From IMG/VR virus record IMGVR_UViG_3300028384_001500, positions 1 through 64,000 of that record: DNA of 64,000 nucleotides, one strand, 5' to 3'. The translations under genes and the position numbers were made by a program. Source of the stretch: a virus. The notes under the pieces are model-generated. The model had not been told where the DNA came from. It saw only the letters and a program-made list of their open reading frames with translations, and did not search any database. Shown piece by piece: positions 6,345 through 14,035 of this stretch (position 1 is its first letter; every line of letters starts with the position of its first letter).

Positions 6345-7601
6345 TTACTCCTTGTCATTTCTAAAACATACGAACGTTGGAAATCGCAAAGATCCGTCGG
6401 GCGTTTCTTCTTGATATCGAACTTCAATAATGCGTCCAATGTGTTTGTCTTTATCTTGCCAAATTTGTTCTCTGAGTTCATCATTTAACCCAGAACCAAC
6501 ATTAACTTCAACACCTTTATAATCTACCAAGAAACTGCCTAGCTTACCCTGGTGTTTACCTGTACCTTCTTTAAGTCCTATAATTGAAACATCTGCGTCA
6601 AAGAAAGCTTTGTATTTCATGACTGACCAATCACGACCAAAACTATAAAGTGAGTCTGTGTCTTTAATCATAATCCCTTCATATCCTTGTGAAACCCATC
6701 TGTCGTGCGATTCTTTTAAAACTTTCTCAGAAGGCATTAGCTCAGGTTCAAATCTAACTTGTTTTAGATACCTTAAGCCTTCTTTTGCATATGCAGTTGT
6801 TATTCTTTGATTTAAAGAAGCTTTTCTTTTTTTCAAAGTATGTAAACCTTTCTTGCTTTCCCATTCTTCGAGTGTCAAATAATCAAAGATCGCAAAATAT
6901 ACATCACTTATATCTTTGTCTTCTTTGCGATAAACCTGTCTCATAAGATCAGTAAAATCATTGCTCATAATTTCGCCATCATAGCAACCATCAGAGCGTA
7001 ATTTTAGAAGTTCTTTTCCGACTGTGTCATCAAAGTTTGTGATAAGTTTCCCAGCACGTGTAAAGAGTTTTGCCTCACCATCTTTTACGATTGCCAAGCA
7101 TCTAATACCATCTAACTTAGGTTCAATGTAGACCCAATCACTCATCCTCTTTCTTTCAAATTTTTGTGCAAGAGCAACATTAAAAGTTGGAATAAGCCCA
7201 GGCATAACTTTATTAATAGTTTTTGTGGAAACGCCTATCGCTAGATTTTTCTTTAAGATCTTGCGCATCCATTTTTCTTGCTGTTCGCTACTGTGCATAA
7301 ATGTGTGGTGCATTAAATTAATTGCAGCGTTTCCTGTAACTTCTCGTCTTGAACAAGCATCTGCGTTTATCGCAAAGTTTTCCCAAGCTAAATGTGGGTC
7401 AATAGGTTTTCTATTTTCTTTTTTTACTTTCGGGACTTTTACAACATGAAAAGATCGATACGGGTCGAATGTATACTTAATCAATCTCTGAAATGGGTAG
7501 TGGTCTAGATATGATTTAAGCAATTCTTTTTTAGCATTCGTGCCTTTTGCAGCAGCTATATTTTCAAAACAATCTAAGACTTTATCAATTACTAAATTCA
7601 T
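6345..7601 (-). CDS. ATP-dependent DNA ligase
   Basis: 418 residues. The adenylation motif I is EPKLDGIRC with the nucleophile Lys162. Further nucleotidyltransferase motifs follow: the YDGEIM region, GYEGIMIKDTD, and SVMKYK (motif V). An OB-fold-like C-terminus contains GKLGSFLVDYKGVEVNVGSG. An alpha-helical N-terminal domain of ~150 residues precedes the catalytic domain, as in T4 gp30-type ligases. It seals nicks during phage replication and repair. It overlaps the next upstream gene by 4 bases and its end holds the ribosome-binding site for the following small gene. Confidence 0.92.
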   Translation of the reverse strand: MNLVIDKVLDCFENIAAAKGTNAKKELLKSYLDHYPFQRLIKYTFDPYRSFHVVKVPKVKKENRKPIDPHLAWENFAINADACSRREVTGNAAINLMHHTFMHSSEQQEKWMRKILKKNLAIGVSTKTINKVMPGLIPTFNVALAQKFERKRMSDWVYIEPKLDGIRCLAIVKDGEAKLFTRAGKLITNFDDTVGKELLKLRSDGCYDGEIMSNDFTDLMRQVYRKEDKDISDVYFAIFDYLTLEEWESKKGLHTLKKRKASLNQRITTAYAKEGLRYLKQVRFEPELMPSEKVLKESHDRWVSQGYEGIMIKDTDSLYSFGRDWSVMKYKAFFDADVSIIGLKEGTGKHQGKLGSFLVDYKGVEVNVGSGLNDELREQIWQDKDKHIGRIIEVRYQEETPDGSLRFPTFVCFRNDKE

Positions 7602-7855
7602 CGTTTAACTCCTTTTAATTCTTTTTCAGTATCGGCGCAGTGATCGTGATGGACAGCAGCAAATTTAAAGTCTCTCTGATCTACAATCTGGTAGTAGAAA
7701 GATGATGTCTGCTCATGGGGGTGAGCTGATAGTACTTCAGCAAACTGCACTTTATTGTTAGCATCTAAATAATAACAAAAATCTCCCTTAACATACGGAT
7801 CAGTCTTGTTTTTTCTTTTTGTTGCCTGAGCTTTGCTTGTCTTTTTCTTTGCCAA
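7598..7855 (-). CDS. Small hypothetical protein upstream of ligase
   Basis: 85 residues. Lys-rich start (MAKKKTSKAQATKRKNK), then YVKGDFCYYLDANNKVQFAEVLSA, which resembles the GDxV/VxF/xAxVL strand pattern of small SH3-like barrels. Has its own promoter at 7875-7902, and its first 58 bases are also the 3' end of the gene upstream, read in another frame. Function unknown. Confidence 0.65.
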   Translation of the reverse strand: MAKKKTSKAQATKRKNKTDPYVKGDFCYYLDANNKVQFAEVLSAHPHEQTSSFYYQIVDQRDFKFAAVHHDHCADTEKELKGVKR

Positions 7856-8102
7856 TGTTGTCTCCTTTTTTATTATTATACTGTAATACTTCGTAGATTA
7901 CATAAAGGGACATCCATTTAATTTCACCAATGGCATTTTGTATTTTCATTGTTTTGTCGTCAATGTAAAGGACAATTCCAATAAAATTTTGATTATCAAC
8001 GTTAACTTTAATTAGGTCACCTGGGCACACATTTGCCTTTTCCAAAGTGTCGCGCCTTCTTATATTAACCAAATCATCCAATGTTAACCTGTTAAACCCC
8101 AA
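7800..8102 (-). CDS. Small SH3-barrel-like protein with a disordered Lys/Asn-rich tail
   Basis: 100 residues. Residues ~25-70 (VCPGDLIKVNVD, FIGIVLYIDD, KTMKIQNAIGEIKWM) follow the barrel pattern seen in several genes of this window. The last ~25 residues (NNKKGDNIGKEKDK, then Lys-rich) are low-complexity and overlap the start of the next gene by 56 bases in a different frame, so the tail may be a by-product of overlap. A promoter lies inside its coding sequence. Confidence 0.6.
   Translation of the reverse strand: MGFNRLTLDDLVNIRRRDTLEKANVCPGDLIKVNVDNQNFIGIVLYIDDKTMKIQNAIGEIKWMSLYVIYEVLQYNNKKGDNIGKEKDKQSSGNKKKKQD
7875..7902 (-). promoter_or_regulatory. Phage promoter, TGTAAT-N16-TATAAT class
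   Basis: TGTAAT (7897-7902) and TATAAT (7875-7880) on the minus strand with a 16-base spacer. It lies within the coding region of the upstream small gene and fires at about 7868, just 13 bases before the ATG at 7855; ligase follows in the same direction. Confidence 0.65.
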
Positions 8103-8109
8103 TTTTACC

Positions 8110-8697
8110 TCATGGTTTCAAAGCCTTCCTTATATCTTCAACTGAAAATCCTTTTCTTCCAGTGTTCATTTTTTGTTTTATAGTTTGTCTAATCATACCG
8201 ATAGTTTTGTCTTTTAATGTTGTATCTAATTTGACTATAGCTTCTCCAGCTTTTCTAACATCTGGATTATCACTTAAAGCAGCCAAACCGCCAATAGTTG
8301 CAAAATTTAATTTTGTTTTATTAGATCTAGGTTCACCATCAACTTTGTATTTAACTTTATCATCTGTGTCTAAGTAAAACTGGACTTCAGGTTTTTCGCC
8401 ATCCAGTTCAATTTCAAACTTTGCTTTTTCCCATTCAATGGAAGGTTCAGGTTCTTCAACCGGTTCTTCATCAGCAGGTTCTTCTTCGTTGTCACTACTT
8501 TCTGGGTTTGGATCAAAAGCTTCATCTCCAGAATCATCTGTTTCGGAAGAAGCACCTTCACCTTCTTCATCAAACATTTCATCGCCTGTACTGTCAGTTC
8601 CTTCTGCTGAGTCGTCTCCTTCTTCATCAAGCACTTCATCCTGTTCTAGTAGATAATTTTCAATAAGCTTTTTAAGTCGACTTTTAGAAATACGCAT
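8110..8697 (-). CDS. Tagged acidic protein (candidate packaged protein)
   Basis: 195 residues. Begins MRISKSRLKKLIENYLLEQ, a variant of the basic helix shared by about twenty proteins here, with possible (L/I)xE cleavage points at LIE and LLE. Residues ~17-80 are extremely acidic (repeats of DEEGD, SDNEEEP, EEPVEEPEP). The C-terminal half looks folded (FEIELDGEKPEVQFYLD, then helices). Acidic, disordered proteins with such a leader recall phage head-core or internal proteins. GAGGA precedes the ATG. Function inferred only from the tag. Confidence 0.65.
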   Translation of the reverse strand: MRISKSRLKKLIENYLLEQDEVLDEEGDDSAEGTDSTGDEMFDEEGEGASSETDDSGDEAFDPNPESSDNEEEPADEEPVEEPEPSIEWEKAKFEIELDGEKPEVQFYLDTDDKVKYKVDGEPRSNKTKLNFATIGGLAALSDNPDVRKAGEAIVKLDTTLKDKTIGMIRQTIKQKMNTGRKGFSVEDIRKALKP

Positions 8698-8734
8698 TGC
8701 AATCCTCGCTATTAATAACTATTATTTAAAAAAG

Positions 8735-8757
8735 AAAAAAGCACCGAAGTGCCTTTA
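8735..8757 (-). terminator. Intrinsic terminator with UUCG loop
   Basis: On the minus strand an 8-bp stem AAAGGCAC/GTGCTTTT is capped by TTCG and runs into a T-rich tract. It lies just after the bS21 gene stop, so it ends that transcript before the acidic tagged gene. Confidence 0.75.
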
Positions 8758-8758
8758 T

Positions 8759-8959
8759 TTAATTTCTTCTTCGCCTATTCTCCATTTTTCTTCGACGTTT
8801 CGCAGCTCTTTCTTTTTTCTTTTTCTTTTTAACCGAAGGCTTTTCATAATACATACACTCTTTTGCACGCCTTATTATACCTTCATTATCAACTAGTCTC
8901 TTAAATCTTCTAAGCGCTTTTTCAACCGTTTCGTTTTTTCTAATTCTAATTTTTGCCAT
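8759..8959 (-). CDS. rpsU: Ribosomal protein bS21
   Basis: 66 residues. Matches bacterial S21 along its length: KNETVEKALRRFKRLV, then CMYYEKPSVKKKKKKERAAKR and an Arg-rich tail. S21 sits near the anti-Shine-Dalgarno of the 30S subunit and helps initiation. Phage-encoded bS21 is known in large phages and is thought to swap into host ribosomes to favour phage messages. It has its own terminator and lies next to a lipoprotein gene. Confidence 0.92.
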   Translation of the reverse strand: MAKIRIRKNETVEKALRRFKRLVDNEGIIRRAKECMYYEKPSVKKKKKKERAAKRRRKMENRRRRN

Positions 8960-8966
8960 GTTTCCT

Positions 8967-9893
8967 CTATTGAATGTATCCTGTACCTATTACTTCCCAC
9001 CAACTGTAACTCTCGATTGTTCCTCCAAAATCTTCATACTCTTGCTTTTTTATTTTGTGCCGCATGAGATGAATTGATGTAAGGCTTCCGTTCTGATACT
9101 GTTGAAAATATGAACCCGGGATTGTCATGTATCCCACATCCTCTGATTTACAAATAACTGTTCCATAATAAGAACTACCATCATAACTATACACAGAAAT
9201 ATGAATTGTGAAAAAACTGTTAACGTCTCCACTAGGTCCCCACGTAAAAACATTATTTCCGTTTCGATTGATTGGGGCTTGAAAAGCATAGCTAGGGTCA
9301 ACATAAAGCATTTGGTATGGTTCTATATAGTCAAACCCACGCAATGTCTCCACAACCTGGTCTGCCGTCTTTCCGGCTGCATTTAAAGTATGTTGTGTAT
9401 TTCTTCTAAAATTAGCTTCTTGTATAAAGCTATTTTGATAAATAACACCGGTATTGTCTGATGTTTTATTTAGCTGGATATTGTCTCCAAAAGTATTTAA
9501 CAAAGAAACAGACTGTCCTAAATCTACATTTGGAGAACTTACTCCTGATTCATAATAATCTCGGCAGCCATCTATAGTCGGGATCCAAGAAGTATGCTCA
9601 CCAGTTGTAGGTTCATGAAAACGTGCTTCTGCTATTGTATTTATTTCTTGTGAAAGACCCATGCAATATGGGCAAGAAGCCTGCATGAGGCCGAGTTCAA
9701 CGTAAGCAATAGTTTTACTTAAGTCTTGTTGACTAGTATTTGTGTCTTCATTGTCAACTGCTGTTTCTATCTCTTTTGTTGTGTCAGTCGTCAAACTAGT
9801 ATCATTTGCAGATTCTGTCTCAAAAGTTTTTGAAATATAGACATCATTTCCACAGCCTGCAAATATAGAAAAAATAAATAATAATGATTTCAT
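8967..9893 (-). CDS. Secreted lipoprotein of unknown function
   Basis: 308 residues. A short signal peptide MKSLLFIFSIFAGC ends in a lipobox, so Cys14 should be lipidated. A Thr/Asp-rich linker (TDTTKEIETAVDNEDTNTSQ) follows, then a CPYC-containing segment (QASCPYCMGL) and a Tyr/Ser-rich beta domain to the end. ATG at 9893 is preferred; an in-frame GTG lies 6 bases earlier. A consensus-type TTAACA-N17-TATAAT promoter precedes it. Could be a moron that alters the infected cell surface. No family recognised. Confidence 0.7.
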   Translation of the reverse strand: MKSLLFIFSIFAGCGNDVYISKTFETESANDTSLTTDTTKEIETAVDNEDTNTSQQDLSKTIAYVELGLMQASCPYCMGLSQEINTIAEARFHEPTTGEHTSWIPTIDGCRDYYESGVSSPNVDLGQSVSLLNTFGDNIQLNKTSDNTGVIYQNSFIQEANFRRNTQHTLNAAGKTADQVVETLRGFDYIEPYQMLYVDPSYAFQAPINRNGNNVFTWGPSGDVNSFFTIHISVYSYDGSSYYGTVICKSEDVGYMTIPGSYFQQYQNGSLTSIHLMRHKIKKQEYEDFGGTIESYSWWEVIGTGYIQ

Positions 9894-9910
9894 AGTCACC
9901 TTTTTTTGTA

Positions 9911-9939
9911 ATTATATTAACTTCGACTATCTTTGTTAA
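9911..9939 (-). promoter_or_regulatory. Host-type sigma-70 promoter for the lipoprotein gene
   Basis: TTAACA (9934-9939) and TATAAT (9911-9916) on the minus strand, 17 bases apart, with expected start near 9904 and the ATG at 9893. This differs from the TGTAAT-N16 class used elsewhere in the window and would be read by host RNA polymerase. Confidence 0.5.
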
Positions 9940-9992
9940 AATTTATATTTATTAACAAAACTGTTTATAATCTTTTTGTTTAAGGAGAAACA

Positions 9993-10667
9993 ATGGAAAA
10001 AATATATTTATATAACGACAACATCGGAAGCGTTGAATATGTGCAGCATATGGGTGACGACTTAACAATTGTAAACTCTGCTCGCGTCAGCTTTGGCAAG
10101 GAGAAAAAGGAGATAGATAAAAGAGATAAAAAACTTATTAAGTATCTTATTGAACACCAGCACACTAGCACGCTCGAGCATAATGTTGTTACTTTTAGGT
10201 TTTGTGTTCCTCTCTTCATTCGTAGTCAGCATCATCGTCATAGAACATGGTCCTACAATGAGATATCTCGTAGATATACTGATGTAAATCTTCAATTCTA
10301 TGAACCTAAAGAATTTAGAACACAGCACAAATCTAATCGTCAAGCTTCTAATGATACTAACTTAATTAATCCCATTATGGCTTTCGATAAAACAACCGCG
10401 AGTCAAGAGGTTCAAAGTCATCATATGAAAAGTTTAGATCTTTTCAATCGATTAATTGAAGAAGGAGTTTGCAGAGAACAAGCACGTGGTGTTTTACCAC
10501 AAAATCTCTACACTGAATATTACGGCACTGCAAATCTAAATAACTTAATTAAGTTTATTAAGCTCAGAACTCACGATGGTGCACAGCAAGAAATACGAGT
10601 TGTTGCAGAAGCATGCAAAAAAATAGCAACCGACTTGTGGCCAGTTGCTATGAAGCATTTAGAATAG
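9993..10667 (+). CDS. thyX: Flavin-dependent thymidylate synthase ThyX
   Basis: 224 residues. The ThyX signature RHRTWSYNEISRRY is at ~82-95. ThyX methylates dUMP to dTMP using FAD, NADPH and methylene-tetrahydrofolate, feeding phage DNA synthesis. AAGGAG lies 6 bases before the ATG. It is one of only four plus-strand genes in the window and is flanked on both sides by minus-strand genes, so it forms its own transcript. Length is normal for the family. Confidence 0.95.
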   Translation: MEKIYLYNDNIGSVEYVQHMGDDLTIVNSARVSFGKEKKEIDKRDKKLIKYLIEHQHTSTLEHNVVTFRFCVPLFIRSQHHRHRTWSYNEISRRYTDVNLQFYEPKEFRTQHKSNRQASNDTNLINPIMAFDKTTASQEVQSHHMKSLDLFNRLIEEGVCREQARGVLPQNLYTEYYGTANLNNLIKFIKLRTHDGAQQEIRVVAEACKKIATDLWPVAMKHLE

Positions 10668-10671
10668 ATAA

Positions 10672-12225
10672 TTATCTTCTAAATATTTCCATCATGGTGC
10701 GTCGTATTGAGCTTCGCACCATTTTTCTTATGCGTGCTTCATTTAGACTTATTTCACCCATACCAGAGTCAACTTCTCGTTCTGCTTGTTGTGTTAGTGC
10801 AGCTTTAACATCCCAACCTAAGTATCCTAAGATTTGATTGGCTGCGGCAAATCCACCTGTAAATTTATAATATTGACGTGACATAGGAGGATACTCAAAA
10901 ACCACACCTTCCATTGCTGTTGAAATATTATCGACAGACTGCAGTCTTTTCATTTGTTTTTTGTATTTTCTTTCAAGTGAAACCATCTTCGGATCACTCA
11001 TGTCAGCATTAGCCAGCGTTTTTTCTATGTGAGCAATTGCTAGTTCAACTGTTCTTCGAAATATTTTTGTCCCTCTATCACTATCGTCCATGAAAGCAGA
11101 AGGAACATCTTGCATAAGTCTCGCTGTTAAACCAGGTGTGATTTGTGCAAAAGGCTCAAGTATCGCAGACATAAGTGCAAAAGCTTTAGTCTTTGATAAA
11201 CAGTTAGAAAGTAAAGTGATATCAGATTTAGAAGCTCCAACATGATTGGCAATTATTTTTTTCCTTGCCGCTGCTTTACTCTTTTTCCTCCCATTGACAA
11301 TTTGATCTGGCGGAAGGGAAACGCCCCCAATCTGTCCTGGGTTCATGACAAATGCATCAGGATTAATAACAGCTCTTTGGAGTAGTTCAACTGTATCTTG
11401 AGGAATGTTTACAGAAAATCCTGCCTTATTTATATAATCTTCCACGCCTTTTGCAACGTAATCAGCAAAAGTATTATCTAGCGTCATATTGTATTTTTGT
11501 ATAATTCCTTGTATCTGCTCTCGGGCTTCGTTGACAAAGCTAACGTCTTGATTAGTTAATTGTCGCTCCTGAGGACCTACAACTCTCCAAGAATTATTTC
11601 CTACCATTTGCTCTTGCTTTTCAACTTCAGCAACTAAAGTGTTAAACTTTTCTCTTGTCGACGCGTCTATTCTATTTAACTCATCTTCTGGTAGGCCTTC
11701 CAGGTTTTCATTTAGAAGTTGGAAATTATGAAAGACAATAAAATCGCCGTCGTACATAATCATATTCCTATTTTTAGAATACATGATTTCACAGTTTGCA
11801 AAAACAGTAGGCACATCGTAAGGTGTGTCATCATTAACGTCAGCTTCTTTTGCTCTTTCAAATAATGTATATAAGACTTCTTGAGGCACGGCTTCAAGTG
11901 CTTGTTCAATTGCAGTCATCCCAAAATAAAAAGCATCGACAACATGTTGATATCCCTCAGGATCATTGCTGGCATCACGCTTTCTAACAAACTCAGCGTT
12001 GAGTACTTCTTTGGTGATGCCACCGTTTGCTGCCTCATCTGCACGACGAGCGAACTTTGCCTGGTTGTCTCTCAAGTCATATGTAAAAAATAAGTTTTGG
12101 CCATCAACTTTTTCTGTAGGTGTCAATTCTCCTGCAGCTGCTTTTGTAAAGATATCTAATAAACCACCAAATGACAAGTTTAAATTGTCATAAATGTGAT
12201 TCATGTGACCACCTAGTCCGCCCAT
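10672..12225 (-). CDS. KxDG (nucleotidyltransferase-like) phage protein with a C-terminal tag-like helix
   Basis: 517 residues. SFGGLLDIFTKAAAGEL then TEKVDGQNLFFTYD near the N-terminus: Lys39-Val-Asp-Gly has the form of the ligase/nucleotidyltransferase motif I and resembles a conserved phage family I know as DUF6267. The later motif MYDGDFIVFHNFQLL is also typical. The C-terminus ends SLNEARIRKMVRSSIRR, then MMEIFRR: an LNE site followed by a basic helix, like the N-terminal tag of other proteins but at the other end. TAGGAG precedes the ATG. Whether it transfers nucleotides is not shown. Confidence 0.65.
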   Translation of the reverse strand: MGGLGGHMNHIYDNLNLSFGGLLDIFTKAAAGELTPTEKVDGQNLFFTYDLRDNQAKFARRADEAANGGITKEVLNAEFVRKRDASNDPEGYQHVVDAFYFGMTAIEQALEAVPQEVLYTLFERAKEADVNDDTPYDVPTVFANCEIMYSKNRNMIMYDGDFIVFHNFQLLNENLEGLPEDELNRIDASTREKFNTLVAEVEKQEQMVGNNSWRVVGPQERQLTNQDVSFVNEAREQIQGIIQKYNMTLDNTFADYVAKGVEDYINKAGFSVNIPQDTVELLQRAVINPDAFVMNPGQIGGVSLPPDQIVNGRKKSKAAARKKIIANHVGASKSDITLLSNCLSKTKAFALMSAILEPFAQITPGLTARLMQDVPSAFMDDSDRGTKIFRRTVELAIAHIEKTLANADMSDPKMVSLERKYKKQMKRLQSVDNISTAMEGVVFEYPPMSRQYYKFTGGFAAANQILGYLGWDVKAALTQQAEREVDSGMGEISLNEARIRKMVRSSIRRTMMEIFRR

Positions 12226-12237
12226 TATTTCTCCTAG

Positions 12238-12840
12238 TTAGATCCAGTCATCATCGTCATCGTCATCAGAAGAGTCGACATCACTTGATGATGTTGGGTT
12301 AAGTTTGATATCAGCACGATTAGGTTTGACATAAACTCCTTTAGCATAAATATCATCTTCGTCAGGAACGTTCTTGTCATTATCTACCTTATCTTCAGTT
12401 GTCTTCTTAATAATAGAGTCTAAGCGAGAAGAAATATTAGGCTTTGGTATTTTTAATCCGGCTTTTCTTCCAGGTGATTTTGGGGTTGAGTCACCTTGAA
12501 CTTCAGATCCAAAAGGAACACCGAGCAAAAATGCACGTGTCATTTCTAAAAGATGTGCACGAAAGTCATCGATCTCATCAAATTCTTGATAACCGTCGAC
12601 ATACTCATCTATAACTGACCACCCTTCGTTTTTCCATTGCTCGATTAATCCCTGTACAGGTGAAATACCTTTTGCTTCTCTAGTGTAGATAAAGGTTAAC
12701 CTTACGCGTGTTGTTGTGGGTGCAGCTGGGCCAAATGACCACATAATTGCATGCATATCTGATGTGACATTAACAGCTTCGTCTGCTAAGTAAGATTGAG
12801 TATAAAGTAATCGTGTTTCATAGTTTGTTTTATAAGCCAT
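12238..12840 (-). CDS. Hypothetical protein with acidic tail
   Basis: 200 residues, not recognised. Residues 1-110 look folded (HAIMWSFGPAAPTTTRVRLT, then FIYTREAKG), followed by a Lys/Pro-rich linker and an end made mostly of Asp and Ser (SSDDDDDDDWI). TAGGAG lies before the ATG. Lies directly upstream of the KxDG protein gene and is likely co-translated with it. Confidence 0.65.
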   Translation of the reverse strand: MAYKTNYETRLLYTQSYLADEAVNVTSDMHAIMWSFGPAAPTTTRVRLTFIYTREAKGISPVQGLIEQWKNEGWSVIDEYVDGYQEFDEIDDFRAHLLEMTRAFLLGVPFGSEVQGDSTPKSPGRKAGLKIPKPNISSRLDSIIKKTTEDKVDNDKNVPDEDDIYAKGVYVKPNRADIKLNPTSSSDVDSSDDDDDDDWI

Positions 12841-13036
12841 TGCTTTCTCCTAATATGTCAAAATACCCCTCAGCAATTAAAACTGCAAAGTCTCCGTATT
12901 TAAGTTTGTTATTTCCTATTATAACCCATTTTTCTTTAGGGTTTATATGACCGATTACATTATCATCTTTGATTATTAAATTTTCTTTAATTTCGTAGTC
13001 ATAATAATTGCAGTAGTTCCTAAGATAAAAAAGCAC
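12830..13036 (-). CDS. Small hypothetical protein
   Basis: 68 residues, aromatic-rich start (MLFYLRNYCNYYDYEIKENL) and several beta strands (IGHINPKEKWVIIGNNKLKY). Not recognised. Overlaps the next gene by 11 bases and touches the stop of the previous one, as in the rest of the run. Confidence 0.55.
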   Translation of the reverse strand: MLFYLRNYCNYYDYEIKENLIIKDDNVIGHINPKEKWVIIGNNKLKYGDFAVLIAEGYFDILGESNGL

Positions 13037-13263
13037 TATTTTTTCCTTTGTTTGTTTTTAAACGCCTTACTTATTTTAACCGGTTCTTTTTCTTGTTGCA
13101 CATCTTCTTGCTTATTTTCAGGCCCTAGGTTCGGTGAAGGATAAGCTTTGAAGTAAACAGGGTGACCAACACCGTATCCGCGGCCACCTCTTACTTTAAG
13201 TACTTGATTTTCTTGTTCTAAGATCAGATCAATTATTTTCATTAACTGTCGTCTTTTGTCCAT
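13036..13263 (-). CDS. Small basic hypothetical protein
   Basis: 75 residues from MDKRRQLMKIIDLILEQ, chosen because GGGGTGG lies just upstream; a longer frame to 13320 lacks such a site. The opening helix ends LILEQ, which resembles the (L/I)xE tag, so it may be another tagged protein. The rest is Gly/Pro- and Lys-rich (VRGGRGYGVGHPVYFKAYPS). Confidence 0.5.
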   Translation of the reverse strand: MDKRRQLMKIIDLILEQENQVLKVRGGRGYGVGHPVYFKAYPSPNLGPENKQEDVQQEKEPVKISKAFKNKQRKK

Positions 13264-13390
13264 TTTGCCACCCCTTTGCAATACTACTATACAAGAAATA
13301 AGTATATATTGCTCCGACAATTAGCATCATCTCGCCTATTTGTTTTCTATTTTTATTGATGTGTAACAGTTTTCTATAGACAGATCTCAT
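13229..13390 (-). CDS. Small membrane protein
   Basis: 53 residues from MRSVYRKLLHINKNRKQ. One clear membrane segment (GEMMLIVGAIYTYFLYSSIA) follows a basic N-terminus, giving N-in topology. The start is set by the ATGA overlap with the preceding gene; a longer frame to 13453 has no support. With its neighbour it forms a pair of tiny membrane proteins, which could be holin-like; this is inference. Confidence 0.55.
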   Translation of the reverse strand: MRSVYRKLLHINKNRKQIGEMMLIVGAIYTYFLYSSIAKGWQNGQKTTVNENN

Positions 13391-13584
13391 AACAGTTCTC
13401 TTGTAATAAAAAGATAGACTGAAATTATACCTACAATTGTCATTGCGGTCCAACCGACTTTTATCACCCTGTCCATTAAGTCTAAAAATAATTGTAGATC
13501 TTTGTCGTCTTTCTTTGGATTGTCGCCTATAGGTTGTTTATATCGATCATACAACCGCTTTAATTCTTTTTTTCCTTTGGCCAA
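13387..13584 (-). CDS. Small membrane protein, holin-like size
   Basis: 65 residues. A charged N-terminal half (KGKKELKRLYDRYKQ, then KKDDKD) is followed by one membrane segment (VGWTAMTIVGIISVYLFI) at the C-terminus. Overlaps the next gene by 4 bases. No family recognised; holin, spanin or membrane-anchor roles are all possible. Confidence 0.6.
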   Translation of the reverse strand: MAKGKKELKRLYDRYKQPIGDNPKKDDKDLQLFLDLMDRVIKVGWTAMTIVGIISVYLFITRELL

Positions 13585-13892
13585 AACAAAAACTCCAAGT
13601 GATTACCACAAAGATCTTTAATGTAGCAGGACTCACTACCGTCTCTGTGTTTTTTAAATTCATGTCCTTCATTTTCTAAAGTTGCACGGTGCATGTCGTC
13701 AATTCGAAATGCGACATGAGGTGGGTGTTGCTCTGGAAGCACAAAGGCAACCTTGACTCCACCCACAGAAAGAAGAGACCACGTATCATCTTGATACAGT
13801 ATCTTGGCGTCGTATTGATCGACATACCATTTGACGTTATTTTTCATCATTGATGGTGTTGGAACTGTTAGAGCTACATGGTCAAAATTCAT
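13560..13892 (-). CDS. VOC-superfamily (glyoxalase/bleomycin-resistance-like) protein
   Basis: 110 residues. Starts MNFDHVALTVPTPSMMKNNV with the N-terminal His of the VOC fold, continues with WSLLSVGGVKVAFV and ends DLCGNHLEFLFWP, the typical last strand with a metal-binding Glu. Members are metal-dependent lyases, isomerases or dioxygenases, or drug-binding proteins; substrate cannot be told. One VOC module only. Its end overlaps the small membrane gene by 25 bases. Confidence 0.75.
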   Translation of the reverse strand: MNFDHVALTVPTPSMMKNNVKWYVDQYDAKILYQDDTWSLLSVGGVKVAFVLPEQHPPHVAFRIDDMHRATLENEGHEFKKHRDGSESCYIKDLCGNHLEFLFWPKEKKN

Positions 13893-14035
13893 CGCTTTCC
13901 TTTTATGTCATCGTATGTAATTAGCTTCTTAGATGATCTGCTAATCATTGTGCTACCGCCCGGTCCTTTCCATTGCCACTCAGTGACTTTATAGGAATGA
14001 ACACCAAACTGCACGTATCTTACTGTTTTCTTCAT
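13889..14035 (-). CDS. Small hypothetical protein (48 residues)
   Basis: Encodes MKKTVRYVQFGVHSYKVTEW, continuing to DDIKGKR. Its ATG overlaps the stop of the nuclease-like gene (ATGA) and its stop overlaps the VOC start (TCAT on the plus strand), so it fills the space exactly. Basic and beta-like. Function unknown. Confidence 0.55.
   Translation of the reverse strand: MKKTVRYVQFGVHSYKVTEWQWKGPGGSTMISRSSKKLITYDDIKGKR

Noticed and set aside
8370-8666. Several open frames on both strands across the acidic gene at 8110-8697
   Set aside because: They are shadows created by the repeated GAA/GAT codons of the acidic stretch; none has a ribosome-binding site or a plausible protein.
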